Shown here: piece after piece, positions 1-12,150 of the stretch
How the letters are laid out: every line of letters begins with the position of its first letter
How positions within the stretch are numbered: position 1 is the first letter of the stretch
Assembly: GCA_009617715.1 (NCBI GenBank)
Contig: VTFK01000175.1
Span: forward strand, 62,001-126,000
DNA: 64,000 nucleotides
Direction of reading: 5' to 3'
Source: Plectrocnemia conspersa
Lineage: Eukaryota; Arthropoda; Insecta; Trichoptera; Polycentropodidae
The notes under the pieces: model-generated
Database searches by the model: none
The model's input: only the letters and a program-made list of their open reading frames with translations
Told to the model about the DNA's origin: nothing
Position numbers and translations under genes: made by a program

Positions 1-997
1 ATTCAGTTTAAGATTTATCCGATAGATGGCAGCTTTAAGCATGTTATCAAATAAATCTAACTAAGTTAGTTTAATAGGAAGAAAAATGGAACAATAAAGC
101 AGTATAAAAATATAAGAATAATAAAAACTGTGATTCTAAATGGACACTAATCAGAGAAAAAAATATCTTTGGTTTATTATAAAACCTAATTTAAATTGAT
201 TATATTGTTATTTCAATATATAAGTACATACAACTGCTTCAAACTACAATTTCTAAACTGCTCAAAAATAATTATATATAATTTCTTCATGTTTTAAACG
301 TCTTTCAGTCTTTCAGTAATCTCGTTATACGTTTTCTCTGCCACAGGCTACATCGCAACACACAACAATAGACTCGATGTATGATACTTGAAATGTTTCC
401 TACAACAATGCAATGTTTAAATATGCGCTTAATTACATAATACGAGTAATTGTTAGCCCGTGGGTCGTGACCTAAAATTCATCGTTTAGATTGACTATTA
501 ATATGATACATTGTATTATATTTTATATACATATGCACATATTGTATGTATGTGTATATAAAATATGTACAGCCATGCCATATAAAAATATATAAATAAC
601 AACTTTTAGGTGCGTAATAGCTTTATTATATTTTTTTATATAAAAAAACATTTATTATACGTTAATGACCAATTCTCGATCAGTAGACTGAACCATAATT
701 GGTAATAACATCTGTATCCGGGTTTATAACATTTGTATGAACCATTTGCAATAATTTTAGCACGTCAGTATTTTTTATTATAAAAATTAAATAACCGTTT
801 ATGCAAATTACGAATTGCTGTGATAAATTTTCTTTATAAGTATTCTTTAAAATAAAATAAAGAATAAATAATTACTTTAATGTTATTTGGTAAATCTTAG
901 GCTAGCGATTGTCACTACCCATTGATAATTTTGAGAGATGTCATCGCCTATATATCATAGTGATAGATTTATAAAGGTTTGAATTTTTTTACTCAAT
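1..997. other. AT-rich gene-free DNA
   Basis: No open frame of note and no recognisable repeat. The only word I would single out is CCGATAGATGGCAGC at 19-33, which fits the CTCF consensus CCASYAGRKGGCRSY at 13 of 15 positions. The rest is A/T-rich sequence with several TATA runs around 500-600 that have no associated gene. Confidence 0.6.
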
Positions 998-1345
998 GCT
1001 CCATGATGGCCAATATACAAAAAAATAATAAGCAATTAAAAAAAATTAAAAAAAAAGCAATTGTGCACATCTAAAATAGATTAACCATCCCACATACATT
1101 ATTCCAGCTCCTCATAGGTATCCCAAAAATCATGTGTTTGGCAAAGCAAGCTCGTTGAGAAGCTGGATTGCTCATGCAAGAAGACACTCTAAAGCTCGCA
1201 GCTAAAAGTCACTGAGCATTGCCACAAGTTATTGACACCATTCCTTAACAACTTTAATAAGTGCTTCATTAAGTAGACGCTACGACGAAAATGCTATCAC
1301 AAAGCTCTTAGAAAAAAAACAATAGGATACAAATACGGATACGAC
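998..1345 (-). mobile_element. Jockey-like non-LTR retrotransposon, 3' end fragment (copy 1)
   Basis: Read on the minus strand, 1343 down to about 1085 gives broken pieces of the C-terminal part of a jockey-type ORF2. A YPYLYP piece comes first (about 1325-1343), then LLKLLRNGVNN, then LLNELAL, and finally DTYEELE, one stop, and CMWDG (about 1083-1127). Frameshifts and stops separate the pieces. The same order is found at 12780, 26296, 30045 and 31945. Below 1080 the likely 3' UTR shares the words gtgcac, gcttttttt and catgatggcca with the copy at 26296. The assignment to the jockey group rests on the FxKLLxG and SPMxxAxxLLN-type region typical of these elements. The fragment is short, cannot be active, and has no upstream RT domain. 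Confidence 0.7.
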
Positions 1346-1401
1346 CAGGGACATCATTTCAGTTTTTTTTATGGGTGGGGGGGGCAAATGTTGTCAAATC
1401 A

Positions 1402-1565
1402 GTGGTCGTTACCGAGCGTTCCCACTACAACGACGCCTACGCGATTTTATTAATTTTGCTGTGAATTTTTGACTTCTGAGAAGTGATAATTGTTTTTGCG
1501 CTCTTCTATTGACCGAAATTCAGTTTGAATGTACTTTGATTAGCCCTCTTATATTAGAAGTAAGG
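1402..1565 (+). repeat. GAGCGTTCCCACT repeat, copy 1
   Basis: A segment starting cGAGCGTTCCCACT and running through a TGACTTCTGAGAAG block and a GCGCTCTTCTATTG block recurs at 32205-32440 and twice, head to head, at 39353-39720. The copies are clearly related but diverged, about 150 bp long here, and start abruptly at GAGCG, as a transposon end would. No protein is encoded. Immediately upstream (1375-1387) is a run of G residues. The class is unknown; a non-autonomous DNA transposon is most likely. Confidence 0.65.
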
Positions 1566-2611
1566 TATCATATACATAGTGTAATATCAAAATGCAGACA
1601 AACTATAGAGCAATATGTGAGATGCGGTGTCTGCCTGTAATTATCATTCTGCTTATTTTCCACTGAGAAATAATAGAAACTAAGTTCTAAAACTAGAATT
1701 AATTTTAGAACTTTCATTAGGTTAGGTTTGTGTTTGAACAGCAAATGTACGTTTTGCAACTGTCAAGTTGAAACATCTTCCAGTAAAAATATATTTTTGC
1801 TAGTATAAATATACATCTACTGGTAAAATTGTATTTGGACTACAATAGTGAAAATATAAATTTACCGAAAAATACACATTTATACATCGAATGTAAATAA
1901 ATGTATATATTACTACATATGAAAAAGTTGAAATCATATAATTGAAATCATAAACACATGTCAGATATATTATTTTTTTACTGGTAAAAATATATATCTA
2001 CCGGTGAAAAAGTATTCCGATATTATTTCACTGAAATGACGTATTTTAAAAAATATTGTCCTGCTAAATTCGAGACTGTTAATCTTAGATTTTATTTGAG
2101 GGATAACCCGAGCATTACTGGTTAAAAAAATCAGGTTCGTCACTTCAAATTTTTCTAAGGGTGGGTAAGGTCGTTTTTTATAATATTTCGATGTCATTAA
2201 AAGATTTAGCTCATGAAAAACTTTATTAAATGATTTTTTAAAAGTCGTTATAGACTATATCAACATGGATTTTAGAATCGAGGGTTTTGTCAAAGCCGTT
2301 GGAAGGCACAAGAAGTTAGTGACCGTGAAGCGACGCGGACGAAACATGTATTGCTGGTCGACTAGCGCATGTCGGCAGTGATTGTGAGTATATTTGTGAA
2401 AAATTATATATAAAATTATTATATAAAACTTACCAGGTGCCGAAGGAGCGGCGAATGGAATTTATTATAGCGTAGTCCGTAACGGCTCAGATTAGTAACT
2501 TTAAGCCCTGGCAACAGCATTCGAATTTTTATTTTATAAAAAATGCACTATTATTAAAGAAAAACGACCCCAGCTACGGTGACATCGATTGGTTATAAAT
2601 TATATTACACT
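1566..2611. other. AT-rich gene-free DNA with a local CTAGTATAAAT/CTACTGGTAAAA repeat
   Basis: Between about 1775 and 2010 short related words (AGTAAAAATATA, CTACTGGTAAAA, CTACCGGTGAAAA) recur, suggesting an old degenerate tandem array. At 2265-2381 a 38-codon frame opens with ATG in the context caacATGG and contains a basic stretch KRRGRN. It has no neighbour, no recognised domain and is short enough to be chance. Nothing else is supported. Confidence 0.4.
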
Positions 2612-2720
2612 TTAAGTTTGGCTTTGACTTACTCAGTTGGTACAGATTTATCCCGTTGTAACGCATTAGGCTTATGCCTGTCAAGTTACAACGGAAAATT
2701 TAATAAAAAATAAATAAATC
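2612..2720 (+). repeat. Hairpin-bearing dispersed repeat with A-rich tail, copy 1
   Basis: The segment holds a perfect 10-bp inverted repeat, CCGTTGTAAC at 2653-2662 and GTTACAACGG at 2685-2694. A smaller AGGC/GCCT stem lies inside its loop. An A-rich tail (aataaaaaataaataaa) follows directly. The upstream word TACTCAGTTGGTAC resembles a tRNA A-box. The right end of the window (63940-64000) has the same hairpin with identical arm spacing. The structure fits the 3' end of a SINE or other retroposon; no B-box is clear, so the class is not settled. Confidence 0.55.
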
Positions 2721-4065
2721 ACACTTTTTGTGGCTCGGGGTGACATCTCCACAAATTATAAAACGATACTTTTTTAAGCGACAAATTAAAAATGAATTGA
2801 AATGGAGTAGGGAGACAACCTTTTAAGTCTGGTCCTGTAGAACTACGCCATTTTGAGCCTCTCAAAACCGTACTTCATGTCGTATTTTAACTTATTTTTA
2901 AAATCTTAATAATGATTTTAGATACTCGTGCATTTTATGCGTGTGTTTTTCTAATTATATAGTAAATATTTAATGTTGCTTCATCAAAACTGTGTTTGTA
3001 TAAACCCACACTAGAAAATAGGGCGGTATAATTCCATCTCTTTTGACGCTATACAGATTTATAGCCTTGTCTTATTCAAACAAACGTTTTAGTTTGAGTA
3101 AAGTCCTATTTACTGCTTCTCTAAATTTTAGATTAGCAACTGGGTGTCTATGTTTAATTATATGTAGAGAAATTACAGATGTTAACTGGCAACAACGAAA
3201 CTATAACAGAACTTATAAGCAACGCTACTCAGCCAAAATATATTTATATTTATTTTAGAAAACTGTAATTCACAAATAAATTATTTAATATGCGTCCCAT
3301 ATTTTTTTAAATAAAAATTAATAAGATTGTTTGTCTTTTAGTGTGGAAAAGGAAAACCAAACCGATTTTCACAAAAATGCAATGGTTCAAAACCGTCTTA
3401 TTAGCTTAATGAATTGAAGGAGCGAAGTAGCTATAAATAAGATTAAAACCTAGTGCTAAATTAATGTATGTATAGATTAATATTAATTATTTCAATAAGC
3501 AAATAAACAAGCTCCCTAATGCCAGAGTTTATCAATTTATATGCACACTTTGATTGGCGGTTAATTGATGAAATGATTAATTGCAAATCCTTTCGCAAGA
3601 CGTCGGCGGTCCAAACGTTCATAGTGTCGACCACGACCAATAAATTTATTTGACACGTAATAAAAATAATGTTATAAAAATATCGCATTACAAACGCATT
3701 TTATTAATTATAATGCGAAAGTTGCGAAATTGACGAATTCTTCTAATAAAATGACACGACGGCGGTCGTTTTGCATATGTAAATAAATTTAAAGATCGAC
3801 TCGTTCGGTTTCTCATACATTTTTCTAATTTATTGTGATATATCTGCGTTTTATCCCAAAATAAAGTATGGCAAAAGCGCCAGCGATTTTGTGCAAAAAA
3901 TACATATATACAAAACTATATAGGTAGTATAGTAAATATTGTTATTATCAGTTTCCACGACGTTTCGCCCAAATCGTTTTTAATCGTCTGTGTTTTTTTC
4001 TTGAGTTATCATTGCACATATAGACGCGTATATGAAAAGTTGGTTTATAATTGTAAAAAACACGG
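2721..4065. other. AT-rich gene-free DNA
   Basis: Short open frames near 3043 and 3461 have the composition of random AT-rich sequence and no recognisable domain. CpG-containing stretches at 3596-3640 and 3755-3810 (cgacggcggtcg) are slightly unusual for the background. No repeat shared with the rest of the window was found. Confidence 0.5.
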
Positions 4066-4112
4066 TCACGATTTCTGAGTACCTCAGAAGTTACTCAGAA
4101 CAGAAGTCGTGA
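4066..4112. repeat. Nested inverted repeat (hairpin)
   Basis: Outer arms TCACGA (4066-4071) and TCGTGA (4107-4112) enclose inner arms TTCTGAGTA (4073-4081) and TACTCAGAA (4092-4100). All arms pair perfectly. The CTCAGAA word occurs again inside the loop. A splice-donor-like AAA|GTAAGT follows at 4151, so the hairpin could sit in a transcribed leader, but no promoter or transcript can be shown. Confidence 0.5.
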
Positions 4113-4697
4113 TCAAAGTGGGATCATCGCTGCCGAAATATGGACTCAAAGTAAGTCACAATTGTGTTGAAACCCATTAAAAAAAATATTTACACTCACG
4201 AACCTTTTACATATATAATATGTATGTACATTAAGAAACTTATTATATACATATTTTCGTTTTGTTATTTTAAAGTTCTCACTAAGGTTTTTAATGGGGA
4301 AAAAATATCTAATTTATTTATATTATTATTACAGTATATAAATAGTCTTTTCACGGATTTCATTTACAATAATTTGGATCAACTAGCTGTCGGTAGTGTA
4401 TGAATACCGGACCCTAAACTTTTTGAGTTTTAAATATTATTTTTGCTTCGTTCTGATTTTTTTAAATTTAATAGTTCAAATATTTAGGATTTTCAATGAT
4501 ACTCAAAATGGTTCAATCTATAAAAAACTACTTAACATTTTCAATTCATTTGAAAATAGGTTTACAATTTAGCTAAATATTTCCAAAAGAAAATATTTAT
4601 AGTTAGATTTGAAACTTTAATGATAACACTAAATATTGTATATCATTTAAGATTAGGTGTAAAACTTAGCTAGATGACAATTAAACTAAACATTTTA
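4113..4697. other. AT-rich gene-free DNA with a consensus splice-donor word
   Basis: GTAAGT at 4151-4156, preceded by ATGGACTCAAA, is a good donor match. The frame from that ATG, if joined to the acceptor-like site at 6170, would stop after about eleven codons, so a coding first exon is not supported. Otherwise nothing is visible. Confidence 0.35.
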
Positions 4698-5138
4698 CAG
4701 TGAAATCTCAGTATAGCGAAGCTCACGGGACTACAGAAAATATTTCGTTGTACTAAAAATTCGTTACATTGAATGTAAGGAAGATAATATAATTTTATTT
4801 TATTGTTAATTACCATATAGCTACAGTATCAAAATAAACTCTTATAAGATTAACAGATCGTTTTTTGTCCATTTTTAAGAATACTGTAATGAACACAATA
4901 AAATTTATTAAAAAAATGTTTTGTAAAAAAGTTTGAAGGTCCGGCACACGACAAGTCAATAAATATTGTTTAAAGTTGTAACGTCATTCTTAAATTCGGA
5001 TTAAAATATTTCGTTATACTAAAATTACTCTTCGTTACAATGAAAATATTTTTTATGAAAGTTTTTCGGGGACAAATTGAAGATTCGTTATACTGGAAAT
5101 TTAGTTATTTCGGAATTCATTAAAAAGAGATTTCACTG
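4698..5138. mobile_element. Non-autonomous pogo/Tigger-like DNA transposon (441 bp)
   Basis: The element starts CAGTGAAATCTC at 4698 and ends GAGATTTCACTG at 5138, a perfect 12-bp terminal inverted repeat. It is flanked on both sides by TA (4696-4697 and 5139-5140), the target duplication expected for Tc1/mariner-superfamily transposons. Behind the termini both ends carry diverged stretches built from TTCGTTATACT/AGTATAACGAA words, a pattern known from pogo/Tigger elements. There is no transposase frame, so it is a MITE-like deletion derivative that would have depended on an enzyme supplied elsewhere. The perfect termini and intact target duplication make the boundaries firm. Confidence 0.85.
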
Positions 5139-6170
5139 TATTACGTTTTTAAATAGGTTTGCAACTTACTAAATAATAATAAAAACAAAAAATACAAAAA
5201 TGTTTTCAACATAAAAAATAATATTAAAACGTAACGTAGGTTTACAATTTAAATAAATAATAATAATAAATGGCATCTAATAATATTTTCTTGTTTAAAT
5301 AACTATATCAATATAAAAAAAATATTTTTCTATAATATTATGTGATATAAATAACATGTAACTTACATATAGCACAATTTTATCATAAATTTAAATATCA
5401 CTAATAAGAACGTTTTTTAGTTACACCGTAAGTTATTTAAAAAGTTTTTTAAATGTTTTTTGTTTAAATATAAAAGCCAATTTTTAATCACATTTACTAA
5501 TTAGAAGAATAAATAAACTAAAAATATCGACCACTTAATCTGTAGCTTTAGACCAAAAGTGGACAGTAAGCGCAATATGTGCTTTAAAAATATTAATAAT
5601 TTTGGGATATATATTTATATAACATTCCCACAGCGACGGCGCTTATATATTATACGTTCACGTTTAAAAGGTACCCGGTTTATTTTCAATTCGAGTAATT
5701 ATATTCAGTTAAATCTAACGAATATGTGCGTTAAATCAGAAGCAATGATAATTTTAAAAGGAAAAACTCACTTTTCGGCCTCTGAGCCCGTCGACGGGAA
5801 TTCAAAATTTTGAAGATTTCATTACGAAGATTGTATATCTAGTTTAATCAATATATTCTTATAATCCTTACACACATTATGTATATATTTTATTTTCATA
5901 ATATCATAATTATAACATACCTAGTTAATTTGCAATCCGAATTATTATATTCAGTTAAATCGAACAACGCACATGCCAAAATAATGAAAATTATTGTAGC
6001 GTAGCAACATTATTTACAACTGTTGTCACGTTACTGTCGGCCATCTTGTTTTATATTTGAATGCTTATTTTTCATTGGTCGACAACAAAAGAATTCATTA
6101 GCGGATTAAACTCTATTGTTATTTTTATTAAATATAATTAAATATATTTATTTTTAAAATATTATTACAG
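5139..6170. other. AT-rich gene-free DNA
   Basis: An 84-codon frame at 5559-5813 has no recognisable domain and biased AT-driven composition. The word TTATATTCAGTTAAATC occurs twice (near 5700 and 5946), with surrounding similarity too short to define an element. Nothing else is supported. Confidence 0.45.
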
Positions 6171-6335
6171 AACCACCACCTCGCTTTTGATTTGAAAAAA
6201 ACGAGCAACAAACTGAGCTACTTTTTACTTCAACCAAGTCCAGCTCAACAGTCACCCAAATTTCAAGACTTCAACACGATTTTCGAGACGACTCGGGGAC
6301 TACGCGACGCAACGACGAATTTCAACTTTAAACAG
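6171..6335 (+). other. Candidate internal exon (unverified)
   Basis: A GC-richer block of 165 bp is bounded by an acceptor-like ttattacag ending at 6170 and a cag|gtgacc donor-like junction at 6335. One frame is fully open through all 55 codons, beginning NHHLAFDLKKTSNK and ending ATTNFNFKQ; the other two frames stop early. The length is a multiple of three, so the exon would keep phase 0 on both sides. Against this, the donor is a weak match, no flanking exon joins it, and I recognise no family. It may be an untranslated exon, a non-coding RNA exon, or chance. Confidence 0.25.
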
Positions 6336-8934
6336 GTGACCGAAAATAGCAGCAAGATTATTTTTTTCTAAAATTATTATTTTTTATTTTTTAGACTTGA
6401 CCCATTTTCACCAGTTTATTTAATAATACAAACTTCTCTTTCGAAGCGCTGATTATTCCTCAATTAAAATGTCCTTCCTATTCATAAAATATCAAAAATG
6501 TATGCATCTTTCTATTTATAATGTATTTATTTATTATAAACCCAGTTTTATTATTTATAGATATGATATGTGCGCATTCGCATTGGGAATGTCGTTTAAT
6601 GTACTCATATGATGCGTAATTAGTCTGAATTCTCAGGTGGCAGTTGTATTTGGCCATTTGAAGTGTATTTGCTTATACGGCTGGCTTGTACGCTATTTTT
6701 AGCATTAACAACCCTTTTTTATAAATAGATAAAATACCTAACTTTAAACGATTACATTAAATTATCATAAATGCGCAATAATAACATTTTTAACGATATT
6801 CTGATTATATAACTAATTAAAAAATGAATAACATTTTTATCTAATAGCAGCACTTAAATTATTAATATAAGTTTATGGAGAGGTATTTATAACTCATTAA
6901 ATATTCAAATGATGAACTAAAGTACATACAAAAAATAGATAGAACTCGTAGAATCTGTATTTTAAATATTATACCATTTTAGTGTTTTAATATATTTTAA
7001 ACTACATTTTGAGTAAAATAAATTGGTTAAGTAATGCAACTCCGCCCTCATAATTCTGGTCTAATCTCATATATCCTAATAAATTAATAAAAAAAAAGCT
7101 TCAACAACTGTCACTGAAAACGATATGCATAAAAAACGACTTATGCTAATCTGAATACAAACAAAATTTATCTGGTAAAAGCGAGATGATTTCTGAATTA
7201 GGAGTATTTTTAAATCGACGGTATTATAGAAACTAATTTAAAACCTACACTTTAAAGTAATTTGCGAGTATGAAACTCATTTTATATTAAAATATTTATT
7301 ATAGTCAAATTTACATTGAGTTTGCCAATGAAACTTTAAATAAAATAAGAGACATGATTTAAGCGAAACATATCTTATAATCTTCTCATGACAGAGTTAT
7401 TAATCTCAAAGGATAAAACTGTTCGTGTAAAATATCAAACGTTTTTAACTATGATAGATGGTAGAGTAACTAAGATTTGTCAGATACACAGTCCTATTCA
7501 GTTTGTCTTTCGAAACCTAGCAAGATGAATAACTTAGTATATATAAAATATAAACAGGTCAGAGAAGAACACGTAGGTTTGATGCTTCAACTTTGGATCG
7601 GTGTATTTTTTAGTTTAAATTATATTTTTAGTATTATTTAACCGTTAAAATATGTCTGTGCTTGTAAGATTTCAAGTTTTCTAAAAGATCAAAATGGTAG
7701 CAGCTGCTCTTCTCTGGTCTTTAAAGTTCTTGTCTGACTGATCAATATTAGCGTAAGTTTCCCTGGATTTGAGTATAGGGCTGAACTCTCGTGTATTAAG
7801 ATAAAAATGTCAGTGAAAGTTCCGAACGAAGTAGATATAAATGATTTTTTAGGGCAGCGTTATGGCTTATATACGATCGGGGAAATGGGAGGAGATCAAT
7901 GATTCTACTCTCCCTCGACTTCTTGAAAAATCCGGATATTTTGGAACTAAACTGTAATATATATTTATGTGTTATAAATTATTTTTCTTTTTACAAGAGC
8001 TACAGTTTGTTTACCAAGAATTGAATAATCTTAGAAATATGTTTTTTAATAATTCTCAGTGCAGAAATATTACTATAAAATTACTCCTGATAATTACACA
8101 ACACTGATTTATAATTTTATTCACTTCTGATCTTTATTTTTCTCATAAAAGTTCATCGACTTTAATTCAAACACTATGTTTAGATGACGAGGCTATAAAA
8201 CTAAGCAAAAATATGAATTCCCGCTAAATATTTTTACCACAACTTTATTATATGTATTACTAAGCATGTATAAATGTAAAATGTTTTTAAACTTAAATGT
8301 TCTAATTATACTCAATATTATTTTTTTCTCAATATTAAGGTTAATAGGAACAAATATGTGGAATATTTATTTATTTCATTTTTAGCCTAAATTGTCCTTA
8401 CTCATGTATATTTGTATATTTTTATACATGGTATTTAATTAAACACGGCAAAATATGAATAATAAATTTATTAAGCTATCAATATTACTATCATATAATA
8501 TATTAACTTTTTAATTTCAATACAAAACGTATTTGGATCAAAACTATAAATAAATATTTGTGTAGATGCTAACGTTTATTTATAAAGGCCATGCCCTAGT
8601 ATTCACCTTGTTCTCAAGATGGAACCTGTGGTAAAACCCACATCCGTTTTGAGCGAACCATCTCCTAGAATATATATAATAATTCACATATGCTATCCAA
8701 TACCTCCACATGCTATCTCATCGAGATAATAAAAACAAAATAACGTCCGAGAAATGATTATAGTTGGGTATTAAACAACACAAATGCAAAAAGCGATGGA
8801 ATAAACATATAATGAATTGTGGTAACACGCAATCGTATTTACCGGACATCAGGACGTTGATCCGGAACTTGGAATAACCATTTGATCATTTAAATTTTTC
8901 AATTTTCTTCTTATACGTTAGCAATTTATTTGAA
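6336..8934. other. AT-rich gene-free DNA with one weak protein-like frame
   Basis: Most of this stretch is featureless. At 7738-7903 a frame of about 55 codons includes VDINDFLGQRYGLYTIGEM and is interrupted by a stop near 7903; a reading in the next frame continues with STLPRLLEKSGYF. The composition is more protein-like than its surroundings, but I do not recognise it, and it could be chance or an unrelated relic. A short ATG frame near 8620 (MEPVVKPTSVLSEPSPR) is in the same category. Confidence 0.35.
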
Positions 8935-9330
8935 GGTTGATCTTAATGGATTCAGAAAGACAAGAGGTTGTAGAGAGGTACGCCATTTCGTGACAATGTG
9001 ACACCTTCCGCAGATGACCTTCGATATTCAAATCAAAACGATGACCTAACTCCAAATCAGAGCCCGAGGCTGTCGAGATGTGCTGCATCACGAATTGCAC
9101 GAGCGAACAACTATTGTAATCAGTGTCATTTCACTAAGCGCGTGTGGGCGTATGAAGGAAGTATTGATGTGTATAAGATATTTTTGATTAGAAGAGCATA
9201 CAGTATGGTTCAAAATTCAAGTACCTATTTATATTATGAGCAAACATTACAAGCTTTCCCACGCGTTGCTTATTCATTTCTTTATATTTTACTATTGAAC
9301 ATATCATTTGATGGTTGAAGATTTAAATCA
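8935..9330. other. GC-richer segment with overlapping frames on both strands, unidentified
   Basis: The plus strand has a 106-codon frame (8998-9318) and the minus strand a 60-codon frame over the same GC-richer core (8935-9130). Neither shows a domain I recognise. The core has the look of either an old transposon coding piece or a conserved non-coding element. The 3' half of the plus frame is AT-rich and low in information. I do not call a gene. Confidence 0.3.
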
Positions 9331-9386
9331 GCTTTCTGAATGGTATAACAAGCTTCAGCTGATAATTTAATGGATTTTTAAGCATA

Positions 9387-9529
9387 CAGACCCCCCCCCC
9401 AATAACACGGTAAATTAAGGACGTGCTATTTAGGTGCCCGTTACTTAAGTGTGAGCGTATTTTAGACCCCCGACTACACGCACCCAAATAGCACGTTTCG
9501 AATTTATCGTGTTATTTGGGGGTCTACTG
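9387..9529. mobile_element. Tigger-like MITE (143 bp)
   Basis: The left end CAGACCCCC and right end GGGGGTCTACTG form terminal inverted repeats that continue as diverged arms of about 45-50 bp, including AATAACACG/CGTGTTATT and ACGTGCTATTT/AAATAGCACGT. The element is flanked by TA at 9385-9386 and 9530-9531. CAGTAGACCCCC-type termini with a TA target duplication are characteristic of Tigger/pogo members of the Tc1/mariner superfamily. The left end has lost a TAG triplet and carries ten Cs in a row. No coding capacity remains; almost the whole element can fold back on itself. Confidence 0.8.
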
Positions 9530-11759
9530 TACATTTCTGAGTTTTAGCTATTACAATCAAACCAGCACTTACATATTTAAAAATATTTTTTTTAGAAAAA
9601 AAAAACATTTAATAGATGAAAGGTTTTAACTAGTATTTCTTCTCGAGAATTTTTATGTTAAAAAAATATACGAATATTTTAAAATATTTTACAATGGTAG
9701 CACTTTTTTATACCGTTGCATAAGAAAAAATGAAAATATGTACACTTCTAAGAAGCTTTTAATAGAGATAGGAACTACTCTAGTCGACCATATTTTTGCT
9801 TTGATAATCTAAAAACTAAATTAATAATCAGGTATGAGGAAATCGCTCCGCGTGGGAATCGGCAGATTGCAAAAATATATGGTGGTTTTTCACAAAGTTA
9901 CGCTAAAAAATTTGCCATTCGGCGAACTTATATCTCGTTTTTTAAATAATACAAAAAGATTTTTTCACTTTTATCGCGTTCAAAATATAAAAAAATGTGA
10001 AGTAGCAACAGCTGTTACGGACAATTTTGCATACAATTCGGATAAAAACACGTAGATCGATCCGTTCTGGTCCTTCGATTATTCGCATCCATTATAACAA
10101 ATCATTATCCTATTGAAGTTTTTTACAATATTATCGTTTATATTATAAACATATAAACATATCTCAATGAAATCGAGAAGTTAAAATTAGAATTCTTATA
10201 ATTAGAATAATGAAAATTATAGAGGAACAAGAATGCATAATTTTAACCTAAATATTATTTTTTACTGCGTTTGCTGTTTCATGATTCGTAGTTAATTCAA
10301 ATATTATTTTTAATCTTGTAACTAGATAAATGATTTGCAAAAAACGTATCCAATAATGCTTATTTTTTTTTTAGATTTTTTCTATCCAAATTTTATTATA
10401 TTATTAATTGGAGATTTATAAAACTTATATATCATTTATGTAAAACGCAGGTGTATTAAACAAAATAGCAATAAGTATCGCAAGTATATGTAAAGTCGTA
10501 AGTACAAAGTATGTACCACACAACCCATATAAGTGAAATCAACAATGTGTGCTACGCTAATTATGTATATTATCAACTTCCTCGGATTTGGCGCTAACTA
10601 ATGTCGAATTCTTAAAATAAATACACACTAAATTTACTGATATAAATGGCAATTTATAATTGCTAGATTTTTTTATATTAATTTTCACATTTATAAAGTT
10701 ATAAACATCGTACAAAATTATGTCAAATAAGATTTGCTTAATTTGTTTAAAAGCATAAATCGATTTAACAACCAGTGGCGTCATGAACACAAACAAACTA
10801 CAAATGAATGATAATATAATTAAATCCTAGACTTTTATAGGTTGTTTTTTATTTGTCTGGAATTATTACTATTTTACTTGAAACAGTTTTCTGATTTTTA
10901 AATGTAACTGAACTCTAGCCTTTTATATGTTGTTTTTAAATTAAATGGATTTAATACAGATATAATTTTTTTAATATTTTTAATATAAAATATATTTATA
11001 TAGTTTTTTTAAAGCTTAGTTTTTTATTATTTTCGTTATGGATATTGTTGTAAATAAAATAATATACAAAAATGTATTATTACTGTTAACATCAAACCAT
11101 ATATAAATTATTATAGTAATTAAAGTTATTTTCCACTCCATAGCGCTAATTTATTCCGGTTTAACAATAAAATTATAATTTAATGGTTTACGGCAAAGAT
11201 ATATATTTTATGTGATATTCTAGATAAAAATTTGCGGATCTTCTCGTGTGTGTTTTCTTACTATTGAAGTTTATATTATTCATAAATAAAATTAACACGG
11301 CAGGAGGTCATGTGTGCTCACATTTTATATTTTTTATTATTCCATTCCATTCCAAACATTTCATATTATATAATTTCACAAAATATTTATTATTATACAT
11401 ATTAAATAATTTAATATTACAACCTAGAATATAAAAAAACTTGCGTAAAAAGTGCATTTAAAATCTATTTTTTAATTACTATTTCGAAAAAGGCTAAGAA
11501 TTGCTTAGAATCAACATTTTAAATTTATTTTATAATATACTGCCATTTAATTTTTTTTGTTAAGACAAAAAAGGATGATCCAGTTTTATGCTCATTTGGA
11601 ATTTCCAGTGTTATTGTTTTGCTTAGATCCTGATTATGTGTAAATGTTGCTAATAAAATTATTATTCTGTCTACAATTTTTTAGTCACACTTAGATAACC
11701 TTAATTTAATAGACACTTACCCTATAATATAGTAAAGTTTACTGTAACTAAACACTATT
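9530..11759. other. AT-rich gene-free DNA
   Basis: Frames at 9834-10055, 10557-10796 and 11246-11434 look like chance products of AT-rich sequence. A short CpG-containing stretch (10053-10090) stands out slightly. No repeat, terminal structure or RNA gene was recognised. Confidence 0.5.
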
Positions 11760-12150
11760 AATTCGTGAACCATTATTCATCCGATCGACCAGGATGTCTT
11801 CAAGGAAGTTGCGTCCCACGTAACAATACAACTATATAAGCAAATTATCGCATGAATCAAGTCGACATTTCGAAATTATATGAATGATTGTTACCAGATG
11901 CGACCCTGAGTAGTGAATATTAGGGTAATCTTCCGCGAACGTTTACCCTTGAACCATTGAAGATTCAGATTTATAGTGTAGCATCCATGGGAAATTTGCG
12001 TTCTCATTGTTAACGACACATTCTCACGGATTCGAGCTAATTACTCTTCGCTGGAACTACACGCAATTCTAATCTACAACTAATCTACACAAATTTTGCC
12101 GGTGGATGATGAAAAAAAATATAAAGGCGCTCTAGGTAGGAGTAGTTCGT
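11760..12150. other. CpG-richer candidate regulatory segment
   Basis: The base composition is noticeably more balanced than the flanks and there is no long frame. It includes homeodomain-like words (GCTAATTACTC near 12036, TAATCTACA repeated at about 12071 and 12082) and a GGGTAATCTTCCGCG stretch near 11933. The call is an inference from composition and motif content only. Confidence 0.25.

Noticed and set aside
2265..2381. 38-codon frame MDFRIEGFVKAVGRHKK as a small gene
   Set aside because: Short, ends in a stop shortly before a weak donor-like GTGAGT, and has no recognised family or neighbour.
4140..6335. Coding first exon (ATGGACTCAAA) joined to the block at 6171
   Set aside because: With that junction the frame stops after about eleven codons; it could only be an untranslated leader.
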